The notes beneath the pieces are model-generated. The model searched no databases. It saw nothing but the letters and a program-made list of their open reading frames with translations, and was not told the origin of the DNA. A program made the translations under genes and the position numbers. This document shows positions 1 to 8,242 of a stretch of 64,000 nucleotides of DNA, piece by piece. The DNA is taken from assembly GCA_964608735.1 (NCBI GenBank), contig CAZSPL010000001.1, positions 12,783 through 76,782 of the forward strand, read 5' to 3'. Source of the stretch: CAZSPL01 sp964608735. Lineage in GTDB: Bacteria > JAJVIF01 > JAPKYR01 > CAZSPL01. Positions within the stretch are counted from its first letter, which is position 1. Each line of letters opens with the position of its first letter.

Positions 1-152
1 AGCTTACCGCCCTCATCGAGCCGCATCCCGATGAGATAGCTGTCCGACGACGTAAGCAACCTTACACGGTCGTCGGCGGTGCGCCATTGTTCGAAGGTCC
101 TTGCCAGTTCCCGGGCTCCAACCGCGTCGAATGTGATAGTTCTCGCTCCCAT
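1..152 (-). CDS. Hypothetical protein, N-terminal part only
   Basis: An open frame reads leftwards from an ATG at 152-150 and runs off the window edge, giving about 50 residues that begin MGARTITFDAVGARELAR. The start follows an AT-rich stretch and has a GGAGCGG-like sequence upstream, so it is a plausible gene start divergent from prfB. I recognise no family and no membrane segment or motif in the visible part. The frame could be chance, but 50 stop-free codons at the edge beside an AT-rich spacer make a real gene more likely than not. Confidence 0.5.
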   Translation of the reverse strand, partial: MGARTITFDAVGARELARTFEQWRTADDRVRLLTSSDSYLIGMRLDEGGK

Positions 153-295
153 TATAAACCATCCGCTCCCATGATGCGCAGTAACGACCCTCGAAATAAT
201 TACTCGAAAAACCGTCGAAAAAGTCATGGGATATTAAAAATGATTAATGCCGATATTAATTATTGTCTGTTATACTTGATGAAAACATTTACAGG

Positions 296-1463
296 ATGAA
301 ACAGCATTTGCCTGAGAACGGACAAGCAAAACCGCAGACGATTTCCGATGTTACCGAGCTTCTGAAACAGGCCCAGGAACTTCGCGCCCGAATTGCCGAA
401 ATTAGGGGGCACCTTTGACACAGCCGGCATAGAGGCTGAAATCTCCGATCTCGAAAAACGTACGGCCGAGAATGGCTTCTGGAATGACTCTGAAAAAGCG
501 ACCGGCATCCAGAAACGTATCGCGTTGCTCAAACGACGGGGCCAGGTGTGGGACGACCTTCAGCAGCGCGGCGACGACCTCGTGGGATTTGTCGAGCTCG
601 TAAAGGAAGAGGAAGATTACAGTTTCATCGATGAAGCCCGACGGAATTACCAGGCCCTCGCGCACGACTTCGACATAGAGGAAACAAAGAAACTCCTCTC
701 CGGTGAGGAAGACCATCTCCCCGCGATAGTGAGCATACATCCCGGCGCCGGGGGAATCGATTCGTGGGACTGGGCCGCCATGCTCCTGCGAATGTATCTC
801 CGCTGGGCGGAACGCAACGGCTTCAAGGTGAAAATCCTCGACGAAATAAAAGGGGATGAAGCGGGCATAAAGAGTGTGACGTTCCTCGTCGACGGCGAGT
901 ACGCCACCGGCCTTCTGAAACCCGAGCGCGGTGTACACCGCATGATACGCCAGAGCCCGTTCGACGCCGCCAACCGCAGGCATACATCGTTCGCCAGCGT
1001 CGATGTCATCCCGCAGGCGGATGAATCCATCGATATCGACATCGACGAGGATGACATCAAGATCGATACTTTCCGCGCGTCCGGCGCGGGAGGACAGCAT
1101 GTCAACAAGACCGACAGCGCCGTGCGAATCACGCACCTGCCGTCGGGATTAGTCGTCCAATGCCAGAATGAACGAAGCCAGACACGCAACAAAGCCGTCG
1201 CCATGCAGATACTTCGCTCCCGGCTGTACGAGAAGGAACTCCGCAAACGCGAAGCCGAACTCGCCGTGCATCACGGCCAGAAATCGGACATCGCGTGGGG
1301 AAGCCAGATACGAAACTATATCTTCCACCCATATCACCTGGTGAAGGATGTCCGCACAGGCATGGAGACAAGCAATACGCAGCGTTTCATGGATGGAGAG
1401 ATCGACGAATTCACCTATGCCTACCTCCGTTGGAAACTGGACAAGGCCAAGGCTCATGGATAG
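296..1463 (+). CDS. prfB: Peptide chain release factor 2, with programmed +1 frameshift
   Basis: RF2 reads UAA and UGA stop codons and triggers peptide release on the ribosome. Translation starts at ATG 296 and runs 40 codons to an in-frame TGA at 416-418. The site reads AGG GGG CAC CTT TGA C: an internal Shine-Dalgarno-like AGGGGG followed by the slippery CTT TGA C, the classic autoregulatory +1 shift. Skipping T416 continues in the second frame from 417 for 348 residues. The stop-recognition tripeptide SPF is coded at 954-962 and the catalytic GGQ at 1089-1097. Total length is about 388 residues, slightly long for RF2 because of the N-terminus. The stop TAG overlaps the next gene by 8 bases. 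An automatic caller would start it wrongly near 393. Confidence 0.97.
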
Positions 1464-2055
1464 CAACGCGAAGCCCGTCTACAAGACGTTTCATCTGTAT
1501 GGCAACCACAAGCGATGGCAGGTGGCAATCGCCGCCGCGCTGCTGTTTCTAGCCGGGTGGTTCGGCTGGTCCGGCGTAAGCCGCGCGCTCGCTCTCAGGA
1601 ACATCCCGGCATTCGATACCATCGACCAGGACGGCGTCATCCTCCAGGACACTTCCTACACCTGCGCACCCGCCGCCCTTGCGATGTTCTTCCATGACGC
1701 CGGGGTGAACACATCACAGCGCGAGATCGCCATCATCGCCGGCACCGATCTGAGCGGCACATCCGACCGCGGCATCAGGAAAGCCGCCGAATATTTCGGA
1801 TACACGCTCACAATAAAGAAGATGGACTTCCAGGAAATTTACAACTACGCTCAGCCGCTGATTCTCGAAGAACGCCATGGCGGCATCCTGCACGTATCAT
1901 ACATACGCAAGTCCGATTATCCCTATGCCAAGGCTTTGGAAATCCTCGATCCCATTGACGGCTACCTCAGCCCCGTCTTCGATTCGGTTTTCTATATTTA
2001 CTACACCAGGCCCGGACTCAAGAAAAAATGCTTCTTGATTGAGAGAGGGAAATAA
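1456..2055 (+). CDS. Membrane-anchored C39-like (papain-fold) peptidase
   Basis: The protein has 199 residues: a short cytoplasmic N-terminus, one membrane segment at about residues 22-40, then a domain resembling peptidase C39, the double-glycine leader peptidase fold. Visible catalytic-type residues are Gln64, Cys70 in SYTCAPAALAM, His146 in GILHVSY and Asp165 in ILDPIDGY, in the order expected for the family. There is no ABC transporter domain, so this is a stand-alone C39-like protein, not a bacteriocin exporter. The ATG at 1456 overlaps the prfB stop (ATGGATAG), implying translational coupling. The substrate is unknown. No bacteriocin-like precursor gene is visible nearby. Confidence 0.8.
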   Translation: MDSNAKPVYKTFHLYGNHKRWQVAIAAALLFLAGWFGWSGVSRALALRNIPAFDTIDQDGVILQDTSYTCAPAALAMFFHDAGVNTSQREIAIIAGTDLSGTSDRGIRKAAEYFGYTLTIKKMDFQEIYNYAQPLILEERHGGILHVSYIRKSDYPYAKALEILDPIDGYLSPVFDSVFYIYYTRPGLKKKCFLIERGK

Positions 2056-2066
2056 TTCGAATCCTG

Positions 2067-2993
2067 CTATCCCTCAAGCTTTTCTTGCCATTCGCTTACT
2101 TCCGGATGCCAATACAGAGGATACTTGCTCTTCTCAACAATCGCTGATACGACCGGCTTCAAAAATTCGATAAGGAGGCCGACGACACCTTCAAAATCTT
2201 CGGCAGGCTGTTTAATCCCCGGTCGTTTCAAGTATGCACTCCATCTACTTCGCATGGTCGTATCCGCCACAAGCGAGCCGTTAAAAACCGGATTATCCAA
2301 TCCAAGCGTCGTGGTTCGTGTTTGAAATGTGCCCTGTATCGCCTCTTTTAACGGAATCATCCCGAAACCATGCGATTGCGCAAGAAAATACAGATTATAG
2401 AAATCTTGCATTCTGCTGTTTACGATACCGCGGTCACACATCGTTTCGAACTTCTCGGCAATTACACTTTCCAGCGTGTAGGCCTTTATAACTGGTGGTG
2501 GAAAATCGAGAAGCGATGGATACACAAGTTCGACCGCGGCGGGCGACATATTATCCCCAAACCCGATGTCCACCTGCATTGGAAACCATGCACTGCTGAT
2601 ATATCCCTTGAACTTTATCCGAATTCCTGGATATCCCCCCTGCCCGGCAATTGCCATGCTCTTGATTCCTTCGGCTTCGAATCGAATACCATCCTCGGAT
2701 TCGATTTTACATATTTCAGAAACCACACCTTCCAATACTTCGATATCCGCCGGTATTCCTCTTCCAAGAAAATCAATATCTTTTGTTGGTCTTTCAGGGG
2801 AATCCAGGCTGCTGAATAGAAGCAAACCGCCCTTCAGGATAAGATTGCTTTTATATTCCGAGACGCCCACCCGGTAAAGAAATCTCTCCCGACAAAATAG
2901 AGTCACCAGGAAATTGTGATCTCGATTCTGCTTGATTGCCAATGCTTTCAACCTGGCAAGCACTGATGCGGGGATATTCCTTTCATCTTTCAT
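2067..2993 (-). CDS. abiEii: AbiEii/AbiGii-type nucleotidyltransferase toxin
   Basis: This is the toxin of a type IV AbiE toxin-antitoxin pair; the family consists of nucleotidyltransferases linked to abortive phage infection. The 308-residue protein has the family signatures LILKGGLLLF (around residues 51-60, with the GG pair) and PTKDIDF (69-75), whose two aspartates are the metal/nucleotide-binding DxD-like motif. A longer frame reaches 3044, but ATG 2993 is chosen because it lies two bases after the antitoxin TAA stop, the usual coupled arrangement. It is convergent with the C39-like gene, separated by 11 bases. Function follows from family; activity is not shown here. Confidence 0.88.
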   Translation of the reverse strand: MKDERNIPASVLARLKALAIKQNRDHNFLVTLFCRERFLYRVGVSEYKSNLILKGGLLLFSSLDSPERPTKDIDFLGRGIPADIEVLEGVVSEICKIESEDGIRFEAEGIKSMAIAGQGGYPGIRIKFKGYISSAWFPMQVDIGFGDNMSPAAVELVYPSLLDFPPPVIKAYTLESVIAEKFETMCDRGIVNSRMQDFYNLYFLAQSHGFGMIPLKEAIQGTFQTRTTTLGLDNPVFNGSLVADTTMRSRWSAYLKRPGIKQPAEDFEGVVGLLIEFLKPVVSAIVEKSKYPLYWHPEVSEWQEKLEG

Positions 2994-2995
2994 CG

Positions 2996-3598
2996 TTACA
3001 GCATCGCATCGAGATAGGGTCTGATGATTTCCTTCACCCGGCATACCTCGGCGTATTTTATAAGTCCCGGGATATTGCGGTCCTTTAGCTTAAGATATTC
3101 CTCAAGGCCTTCCCGGGCCATTTCAAGCCCGATTTTGTTTCGAAGGCGGAAGCAGTCACATATCGTTTTCTCACGGTTGTAGATCTTGATAGCTCCATTT
3201 CCAATCCGCTCATCAATTATCCCTTCCGTAAAGAACCTCGGAGAAAAAAACCAGAATTTGACGGGTGGATGTTCAACCTTCGGCGTATGATGTGGAATTC
3301 TGGAAACCGCAACATCGATCACAGGGGGGTTATATGTTGTAAGATCGTAATATGCAAGCGTGGACCGAAGGCAGATAACTCCCTTTGGAATAAAAATAGG
3401 AATTTCTATCAGGCTGGATTGATACGAATACTGCTGACCGGAGAGCTTATAGATTCCCCATCCCACGCGCTCGATAATCCCCTGCTTCTCCAAATGATAA
3501 ACCCATTGAGGATTAAAGCCCGCTGCCGCCAATTCGCTTCGACGGAAATACCCGCCTTTCTCTTTCAGGAATTGAACAATTTCATCCTTTACGCCCAC
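2996..3598 (-). CDS. abiEi: AbiEi-type antitoxin, transcriptional repressor
   Basis: The 200-residue protein precedes the toxin by two bases. AbiEi antitoxins have an N-terminal winged helix that binds inverted repeats in their own promoter and a C-terminal domain needed to counter the toxin. Here residues 1-50 (FLKEKGGYFRRSELAAAGF onward) fit a winged helix and later residues (CLRSTLAYYDLT, REKTICDCFR) match the AbiEi family pattern. The only reasonable start is GTG 3598. It has no clear ribosome-binding site and sits about 8 bases below a -10-like TATAAG, so the mRNA may be nearly leaderless. A 40-base palindrome at 3612-3651 is the likely operator. Confidence 0.88.
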   Translation of the reverse strand: MGVKDEIVQFLKEKGGYFRRSELAAAGFNPQWVYHLEKQGIIERVGWGIYKLSGQQYSYQSSLIEIPIFIPKGVICLRSTLAYYDLTTYNPPVIDVAVSRIPHHTPKVEHPPVKFWFFSPRFFTEGIIDERIGNGAIKIYNREKTICDCFRLRNKIGLEMAREGLEEYLKLKDRNIPGLIKYAEVCRVKEIIRPYLDAML

Positions 3599-3606
3599 AA
3601 ATATAG

Positions 3607-3651
3607 CTTATAATATTTACGTACATCTGTCAATAAGTGTACGGAAATATT
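3607..3651 (-). promoter_or_regulatory. abiE promoter with 40-base palindromic operator
   Basis: A two-step palindrome is centred at 3631/3632: AATATTT (3612-3618) pairs with AAATATT (3645-3651), and GTACA (3621-3625) with TGTAC (3638-3642), both around the same centre. On the minus strand a perfect -35 TTGACA lies in the middle (3633-3628), followed after 15 bases by TATAAG (3612-3607). Repressor bound to the palindrome would cover the promoter. This matches the known negative autoregulation of abiE by AbiEi; the assignment is inferred from position and symmetry. Confidence 0.65.
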
Positions 3652-3700
3652 AGCAATCTCCCGGAATTGCCGGTCCGACCTATTCAGGTAAAAATCCAAT

Positions 3701-3710
3701 NNNNNNNNNN
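3701..3710. other. Assembly gap (10 N)
   Basis: Ten N in the intergenic region between the divergent abiE operon and the HAD gene. A fixed run of ten suggests a scaffold join of unknown true length. Regulatory sequence may be missing here. Confidence 0.99.
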
Positions 3711-3797
3711 AATCTTGTAACAAGCTTGGATTGATTTCTATCTCGACAAATATTGAAGCGCATTGAACGTTCCGATAAAATGAGCGAAGGAGTAAAC

Positions 3798-4388
3798 ATG
3801 CCCGCGATCGATGCAATCCTGTTTGATATGGACGGCGTGATAATCGAATCGACACTCGATGTCGCCGAGATCAAGCGCGCGTTGTTCGGTACGCCGGATA
3901 TCTTCATCATCGAGGGGATCAACAATCTCCCTCCCGACCAACGACCCGGCGCATGGAAAATCGTCGAGCAGATGGAGATCGACGCCGCGAGGACGGCAAT
4001 AATCCGTCCCGAAGCCGCGAAGCTCTTAAAGTGGATGGACAAAAAAGGGATCAAGAGGGGAATCGTCACGAGAAACTGCAGGGCGTCGGTGGAAGTTATC
4101 CGGGAAAGAATCAAGCTTGACCTCGGGGTCGTCATAGCCCGCGAGGATGCCGAACCGAAACCCGCCCCCGATGGCGTTTTGCTCGCAATAAAGCGCCTTC
4201 GGGTCTCCCCCGCCGGGACATTCATGGTCGGCGATTTCAAATTCGATATCGACGCGGGACGCGCCGCCGGATGCGTGACCGTATTCCTGCGTACGCCCAA
4301 GTTCGAATACCTTGAAGTAGATTGCGACTTCGAAGTTGACTCTTTACTCGAAATACCGGATATAATATCAGCGCTCGAAAATGGATAA
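3798..4388 (+). CDS. HAD-superfamily hydrolase, phosphoglycolate phosphatase-like
   Basis: The 196-residue protein is a haloacid-dehalogenase-type phosphatase. Motif I is FDMDGVI (nucleophile Asp10 and acid/base Asp12), motif II is the Thr of GIVTRN, motif III Lys lies in EPKPAPDG, and motif IV is GDFKFDIDAG. A small helical cap lies between motifs I and II, as in the phosphoglycolate phosphatase/pyrophosphatase group. ATG 3798 is preferred over the upstream in-frame ATG at 3753 because GAAGGAG (3785-3791) sits seven bases before it and the protein then begins directly before motif I. The stop overlaps the next gene by 8 bases (ATGGATAA). The substrate cannot be told from sequence. Confidence 0.88.
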   Translation: MPAIDAILFDMDGVIIESTLDVAEIKRALFGTPDIFIIEGINNLPPDQRPGAWKIVEQMEIDAARTAIIRPEAAKLLKWMDKKGIKRGIVTRNCRASVEVIRERIKLDLGVVIAREDAEPKPAPDGVLLAIKRLRVSPAGTFMVGDFKFDIDAGRAAGCVTVFLRTPKFEYLEVDCDFEVDSLLEIPDIISALENG

Positions 4389-5325
4389 CCAAAAGGACAT
4401 GCCCTCACTCGCGATGCTCGCCGCCCGTTTTACGGTGTATATCATCGCGATGCTCGCCATCCTTAAGCTTGTCATCGGTATCAGCATCAGCTCCATCGCC
4501 GTCATTAGCGAGGGCATACATACCAGCGTAGACCTCGCCGCCAGCCTCATTGCCTTCTTCACCCTCCGTACCGCCCTCAAGCCCCCCGATAAGGACCATC
4601 CCTACGGCCATGGTAAATTCGAAAACCTCATGGGGCTGATACAGGCGGGCTTTATCATGGTACCTTCCGCCTACATCATCTACCGCGCGATACACCACCT
4701 TGTCTACCATCGCGATCAGATCTTCGGGGAAAACCTCCAGGGTCTCGATCTCGGTATCGGCGTGATGATGCTCACCGTGCTGGTCAATATCGTACTCGGA
4801 TTATGGCTGCGCAGGGTCTGGAGGAAAACCGGCTCCGAGGCGATACGCGCGAATGCCTACCACCAGTTCGCGGATTTATATACTTCGGTGGGCGTCGTCG
4901 GGGCGCTGATTCTCGTACGGATTACCGGCAATGTCATCTACGACCCGATAGTCGCCATTGCCGTCGCCGTCTATGCCGTCCACCTCGGATGGGGACTCAT
5001 GGCTTCCAGCGCCGCGCCGCTACTTGACAAGGAAGCCGCGCCGGAAATCGTGGCGCGAATCAGGCGGATCATCGCGACTTCCCATCCCGATGTCCTCGAA
5101 TATCACAAGCTGCGAACGAGGCAGGCCGGGCAGATGGTCTTCGGCGATATCCACGTCACTTTCTGCCGTGATATTACGCTTGAAAAGGCCCATGAGCTAA
5201 TGGATCGCATCGAGAAAGATGTCGAGCGAGAGATAGGAAAAAACATAGATATAACGGTTCATGCAGAGCCTTGCGAAGAGGATTGCAACGCCTGCCCCCA
5301 TCCCGGCGCGAAGGCTCGCAATTAA
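4381..5325 (+). CDS. Cation diffusion facilitator family metal transporter
   Basis: CDF proteins are inner-membrane antiporters that export divalent metals such as Zn, Fe or Mn in exchange for protons. The 314-residue protein has about six membrane segments and the two metal-site motifs: SEGIHTSVDL in the second helix and HQFADLYTS in the fifth, plus the HPYGHGKFE loop. A cytoplasmic C-terminal ferredoxin-like domain (roughly residues 215-305) follows, with a Cys/His-rich tail (EPCEEDCNACPHPG) that may bind metal. It overlaps the HAD gene by 8 bases and is probably cotranscribed with it. Metal specificity is not predictable here. Confidence 0.93.
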   Translation: MDNQKDMPSLAMLAARFTVYIIAMLAILKLVIGISISSIAVISEGIHTSVDLAASLIAFFTLRTALKPPDKDHPYGHGKFENLMGLIQAGFIMVPSAYIIYRAIHHLVYHRDQIFGENLQGLDLGIGVMMLTVLVNIVLGLWLRRVWRKTGSEAIRANAYHQFADLYTSVGVVGALILVRITGNVIYDPIVAIAVAVYAVHLGWGLMASSAAPLLDKEAAPEIVARIRRIIATSHPDVLEYHKLRTRQAGQMVFGDIHVTFCRDITLEKAHELMDRIEKDVEREIGKNIDITVHAEPCEEDCNACPHPGAKARN

Positions 5326-5424
5326 TTCATCCGCAAAGCTTTTTTGCTCAAAACACTTCCATTGAAAATATGATAAAATACCGCCGGCTGTGCGCTAAGG
5401 GTTAACAAGAATTGGAGTACCACA

Positions 5425-6612
5425 TTGCGCGAGGAAGACAAGCTTTACCGGAAGGATACTGAGATGGTTCACGGGGGGCAGCTTCATGATTCAGCTTGCG
5501 GGGCTCTGGCTGTACCAATCTATCAAACATCGACATTCGTATTCATGGATGCCGATCACGGGGCGAAGATTTTCACCGGGGAAACCGACGGATACGTCTA
5601 TACCCGCTGGGCAAACCCGACGACCGATGTCTTCGAGACAAAGATAGCCCGGCTGGAGCATTGCGAAGACGCCGCGGCGTTCGCGTCCGGGTTGGCATCG
5701 GAATTCGCGATGATATTAACCATGGCGCAGGAGGGGGATAACATCATCGCCGATGATGTCCTCTATGGCGGCACCCACGGTATGCTCAAAGCCGACGTAC
5801 CGAGGACGGGAATCGAAGTGCGCAGATGTAATACCGCCGAAGTAAGCTCCATCGAGCTGCTCATGGACGACAAGACGCGCCTCGTTTTCGTTGAGACTCC
5901 CGCTAATCCGACAATGAAGGTTGTCGACATCGAAACGGTCGCGGGTATCTGCAGGAAAAGGGGGATTCCGTTGTGCGTCGATTCGACTTTCGCCACACCC
6001 TATCTCCAGAATCCCGCCGACCTCGGCGCCGACCTCGTCCTCCATTCCGCGACAAAATACATCAGCGGACATGGTGATGTTGTCGCCGGTGTCGTAGCAG
6101 GGCCTGCTCAAATCATCGACCAGATTAAGCTGAAACGCCGCGCCACTGGGGCCTGCCTTGGCCCGTTCGAAAGCTGGCTCCTACTTCGCGGACTCAAAAC
6201 CCTTGGCGTGAGGGTCAAGAAAAGCTGCGAAAATGCCATGGAAATCGCCAAATTCCTCAGCCGGCATCCGAAGGTCGAGAATGTCCACTACCCGGGTCTG
6301 CCTGATCATCCGGGGCACGAACTCGCGAAAAGGCAGATGTCCGATTTCGGCGCGATGCTCTCATTCGAAATCAAGGGCGGAGTCGCGGCGGGCAAGGTCG
6401 TAATGGATAACGTAAAGATTTGCACGCTCGCCGTAAGCCTCGGTGATTGCGACACGCTCATCCAACATCCGGCGAGTATGACCCATTCGTCATATACGCC
6501 CGCGGAACTCGCCGAAGCGCACATCACGCCGGGAATGATACGCCTGTCGCTCGGTATAGAGGACGCCGCTGACATCATCGCCGACCTCGAACAGTGTTTC
6601 GATAAGGTATAA
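5425..6612 (+). CDS. PLP-dependent trans-sulfuration enzyme (methionine gamma-lyase / cystathionine gamma-lyase family)
   Basis: The 395-residue protein belongs to the Cys/Met metabolism PLP family. The Schiff-base lysine is in HSATKYISGHGDV. YTRWANPT and SGLASEF are the usual cofactor-phosphate and N-terminal motifs, and the C-terminal RLSLGIED motif is intact. The residue aligned with the active cysteine of classical methionine gamma-lyase appears to be Gly (DVLYGGTHGML), and the LKRRATGA segment differs from the Lys-Asp pair of that enzyme, so cystathionine gamma-lyase or gamma-synthase activity is equally possible. The start is TTG 5425, with GGAG (5414-5417) upstream; an ATG 13 codons in is the alternative. 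Confidence 0.9.
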   Translation: MREEDKLYRKDTEMVHGGQLHDSACGALAVPIYQTSTFVFMDADHGAKIFTGETDGYVYTRWANPTTDVFETKIARLEHCEDAAAFASGLASEFAMILTMAQEGDNIIADDVLYGGTHGMLKADVPRTGIEVRRCNTAEVSSIELLMDDKTRLVFVETPANPTMKVVDIETVAGICRKRGIPLCVDSTFATPYLQNPADLGADLVLHSATKYISGHGDVVAGVVAGPAQIIDQIKLKRRATGACLGPFESWLLLRGLKTLGVRVKKSCENAMEIAKFLSRHPKVENVHYPGLPDHPGHELAKRQMSDFGAMLSFEIKGGVAAGKVVMDNVKICTLAVSLGDCDTLIQHPASMTHSSYTPAELAEAHITPGMIRLSLGIEDAADIIADLEQCFDKV

Positions 6613-6638
6613 GAATTCCAGAACTTGAGGAGGACAGC

Positions 6639-6899
6639 ATGGGAAATAAATTCTGTGAATCATGCGGGATGCCGCTCACACCTCCCGCTGAGCATGAACA
6701 TGGCCAGGGATGGCCGGATAATCCTTATTGCGTCTACTGCAGTGATGATGAGGGAAACCTGAAGACATACGATGAAGTGCTCAATGGCTTCGCCAACTAT
6801 GTGATGAATGAGAAAGGCATCAATCTGGAGGAAGCGAAGAAAATCGCCGCCGCCGCGATGGCGAAACTCCCCGCGTGGAAAGATTACCCGAAGGCATAA
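6639..6899 (+). CDS. Small zinc-ribbon protein
   Basis: This 86-residue protein begins MGNKFCESCGMPL and has a second pair in YCVYCSDD, giving a CxxC...CxxC treble that probably binds zinc. The C-terminal half (FANYVMNEKGINLEEAKKI) looks helical. It resembles the family of putative zinc-ribbon proteins often found as short stand-alone genes. A strong GAGGAGG (around 6627-6633) precedes the ATG, and the gene follows the PLP enzyme by 26 bases, so the two are likely cotranscribed. Function is unknown. Confidence 0.85.
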   Translation: MGNKFCESCGMPLTPPAEHEHGQGWPDNPYCVYCSDDEGNLKTYDEVLNGFANYVMNEKGINLEEAKKIAAAAMAKLPAWKDYPKA

Positions 6900-6958
6900 C
6901 GATATGCCGTATGAGCAACATACCGGATAAGCAAATGAAGCGGCTGAGCGCCGCTTTT

Positions 6959-7411
6959 TTATTCACCGATAAATTGCAGCACGAGTTTGCGTCGATGCGG
7001 CTTGTTGTCGAAGTCGATGAATATTATCTGTTGCCACGTTCCGAGCGTCAGTTGCTTCTCCACGAACGGTATCGTGAGACTCGGACCGAGGAGCGTCGCC
7101 CGCAGATGCGAATGCCCGTTGCCGTCATGCCATGTCCTGTCATGATGATACTGCCCTTCCGGACGATTCCGCCCATCCGCGATGAGTTTCTCGAATAACT
7201 CCGGGATATCCTCAACCAGACCCGGCTCGTATTCGACAGTCGTCACTCCGCCGGTCGCCCCCGGACAGAACACCGTCACCGTGCCGTCACGCATCCCGCT
7301 TCCACCGAGCTTCTCCGCAACCCCCGGCGTGATGTCCACAATCTCGCAATCCCCCCGTGTCCTTAATTCAATATAATCTGTTTTTACCGGCATACTATCA
7401 CTCTGTTGCAT
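6959..7411 (-). CDS. YjbQ/UPF0047 family protein
   Basis: The protein of up to 150 residues matches the YjbQ (UPF0047) family, described as having weak thiamine-phosphate synthase-like activity. The diagnostic C-terminal block is present: YHHDRTWHDGNGHSHLRAT, then LTLGTWQQIIFIDFDN, with the conserved histidines of the presumed active site. The start could be ATG 7411 or ATG 7393 six codons in; neither has a convincing ribosome-binding site. It is convergent with the zinc-ribbon gene. The upstream side is filled by a three-copy 17-base tandem repeat. Confidence 0.9.
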   Translation of the reverse strand: MQQSDSMPVKTDYIELRTRGDCEIVDITPGVAEKLGGSGMRDGTVTVFCPGATGGVTTVEYEPGLVEDIPELFEKLIADGRNRPEGQYHHDRTWHDGNGHSHLRATLLGPSLTIPFVEKQLTLGTWQQIIFIDFDNKPHRRKLVLQFIGE

Positions 7412-7423
7412 AAAATACTAATT

Positions 7424-7471
7424 AGGGACAGGCCCCGTAGAGGGACAGGCCCCGTAGAGGGACAGGCCCCG
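7424..7471. repeat. 17-base tandem repeat, 2.8 copies
   Basis: Three head-to-tail copies of AGGGACAGGCCCCGTAG lie at 7424-7440, 7441-7457 and 7458-7471 (the last lacks three bases). They sit between YjbQ and SfsA. The same GGGACAGGCCCC core recurs at 11653 and, reversed, at 11732. Confidence 0.95.
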
Positions 7472-7478
7472 ATTTGTT

Positions 7479-8171
7479 TTATTTGAAAGAAATCGGAAGC
7501 CTCTCCGCAATGGTAATCTCATCAAGACTTACATCGCATCTATAAGCCCGCACCTTCACGCCATCGCGCGAAACATTCCTCAAAGTCTCCGAAAATTCCG
7601 GATCGGTTGCCCAGTTCGGACGAAACACCCTCGCATCCGAACGCTGCGCCACGAATATCGAATATGCCCGATATCCCTCGCGAGCCGCTTCACGAAGCTC
7701 GAGCAGATGCTTGACTCCCCGACTCGTCGGCGCATCGGGAAAAAAACCGACGCCATCCTCACACAGTGTAACCGACTTGATTTCGACGAGCACGGGCTTG
7801 CGTCGTGGTCTCGTCAGGTGCAAATCGAATCGCGAATTCCCCCACGCAAACTCCGGGCGTATATCATATCCCGCGAATTCCTCAATCCGGTTCCCGCGAA
7901 TCGCCTCGGCTATCAACTTGTTGGCCCCGATCGCGTTTATATGAACAAGACCTCCCTTATATTCGATAAGAAGCAGATCATATGGCGTAACCCGGGTCTT
8001 GCTCTCCACGCGCCTGACATAGCACCGATGTCCCGGCACGAGAAGTTCTGCGAGCCGCCCGGACGTGGGTATATGCGCTCGCACCATCTTACCGTTCAAC
8101 TTAACTCGCGAAGTAAACCTGTTCAGCTTGCCCGCAAATTCGCCCGGCAATAATTCGGAGTCAAACTTCAT
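7479..8171 (-). CDS. sfsA: SfsA family protein (sugar fermentation stimulation)
   Basis: The 230-residue protein matches SfsA, a DNA-binding protein with a nuclease-like fold first linked to maltose metabolism. The N-terminal OB-like half includes VRAHIPTSGRLAELL and LIEYKGGLVHIN. The nuclease-like half includes GNSRFDLHL, PVLVEIKSVTL and FFPDAPTSRGVKHL, all typical of the family. A longer frame extends to 8351, but that would read through the terminator hairpin at 8197-8213 and into the neighbouring gene, so ATG 8171 is used; this gives the usual family length. Confidence 0.93.
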   Translation of the reverse strand: MKFDSELLPGEFAGKLNRFTSRVKLNGKMVRAHIPTSGRLAELLVPGHRCYVRRVESKTRVTPYDLLLIEYKGGLVHINAIGANKLIAEAIRGNRIEEFAGYDIRPEFAWGNSRFDLHLTRPRRKPVLVEIKSVTLCEDGVGFFPDAPTSRGVKHLLELREAAREGYRAYSIFVAQRSDARVFRPNWATDPEFSETLRNVSRDGVKVRAYRCDVSLDEITIAERLPISFK

Positions 8172-8190
8172 GCAACCGATTATAGCAAAA

Positions 8191-8213
8191 CAAAAACCCG
8201 GCATTACGCCGGG
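8191..8213 (-). terminator. Rho-independent terminator of the aminotransferase gene
   Basis: CCCGGC (8197-8202) and GCCGGG (8208-8213) form a 6-bp GC stem with loop ATTAC. On the minus strand the stem is followed by TTTTTG. It lies 30 bases after the aminotransferase stop. Confidence 0.85.
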
Positions 8214-8242
8214 CAGCTTAATCAATCCAAAGCGGACTCGCT

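Noticed and set aside
87..299. 70-residue plus-strand frame before prfB
   Set aside because: It crosses the putative start region of the divergent gene, has no ribosome-binding site and low-complexity content.
2053..2072. TTCGAATCC stretch resembling a tRNA T-arm
   Set aside because: The 5' part of a tRNA is absent; the sequence is the end of the C39-like gene and the toxin 3' end.
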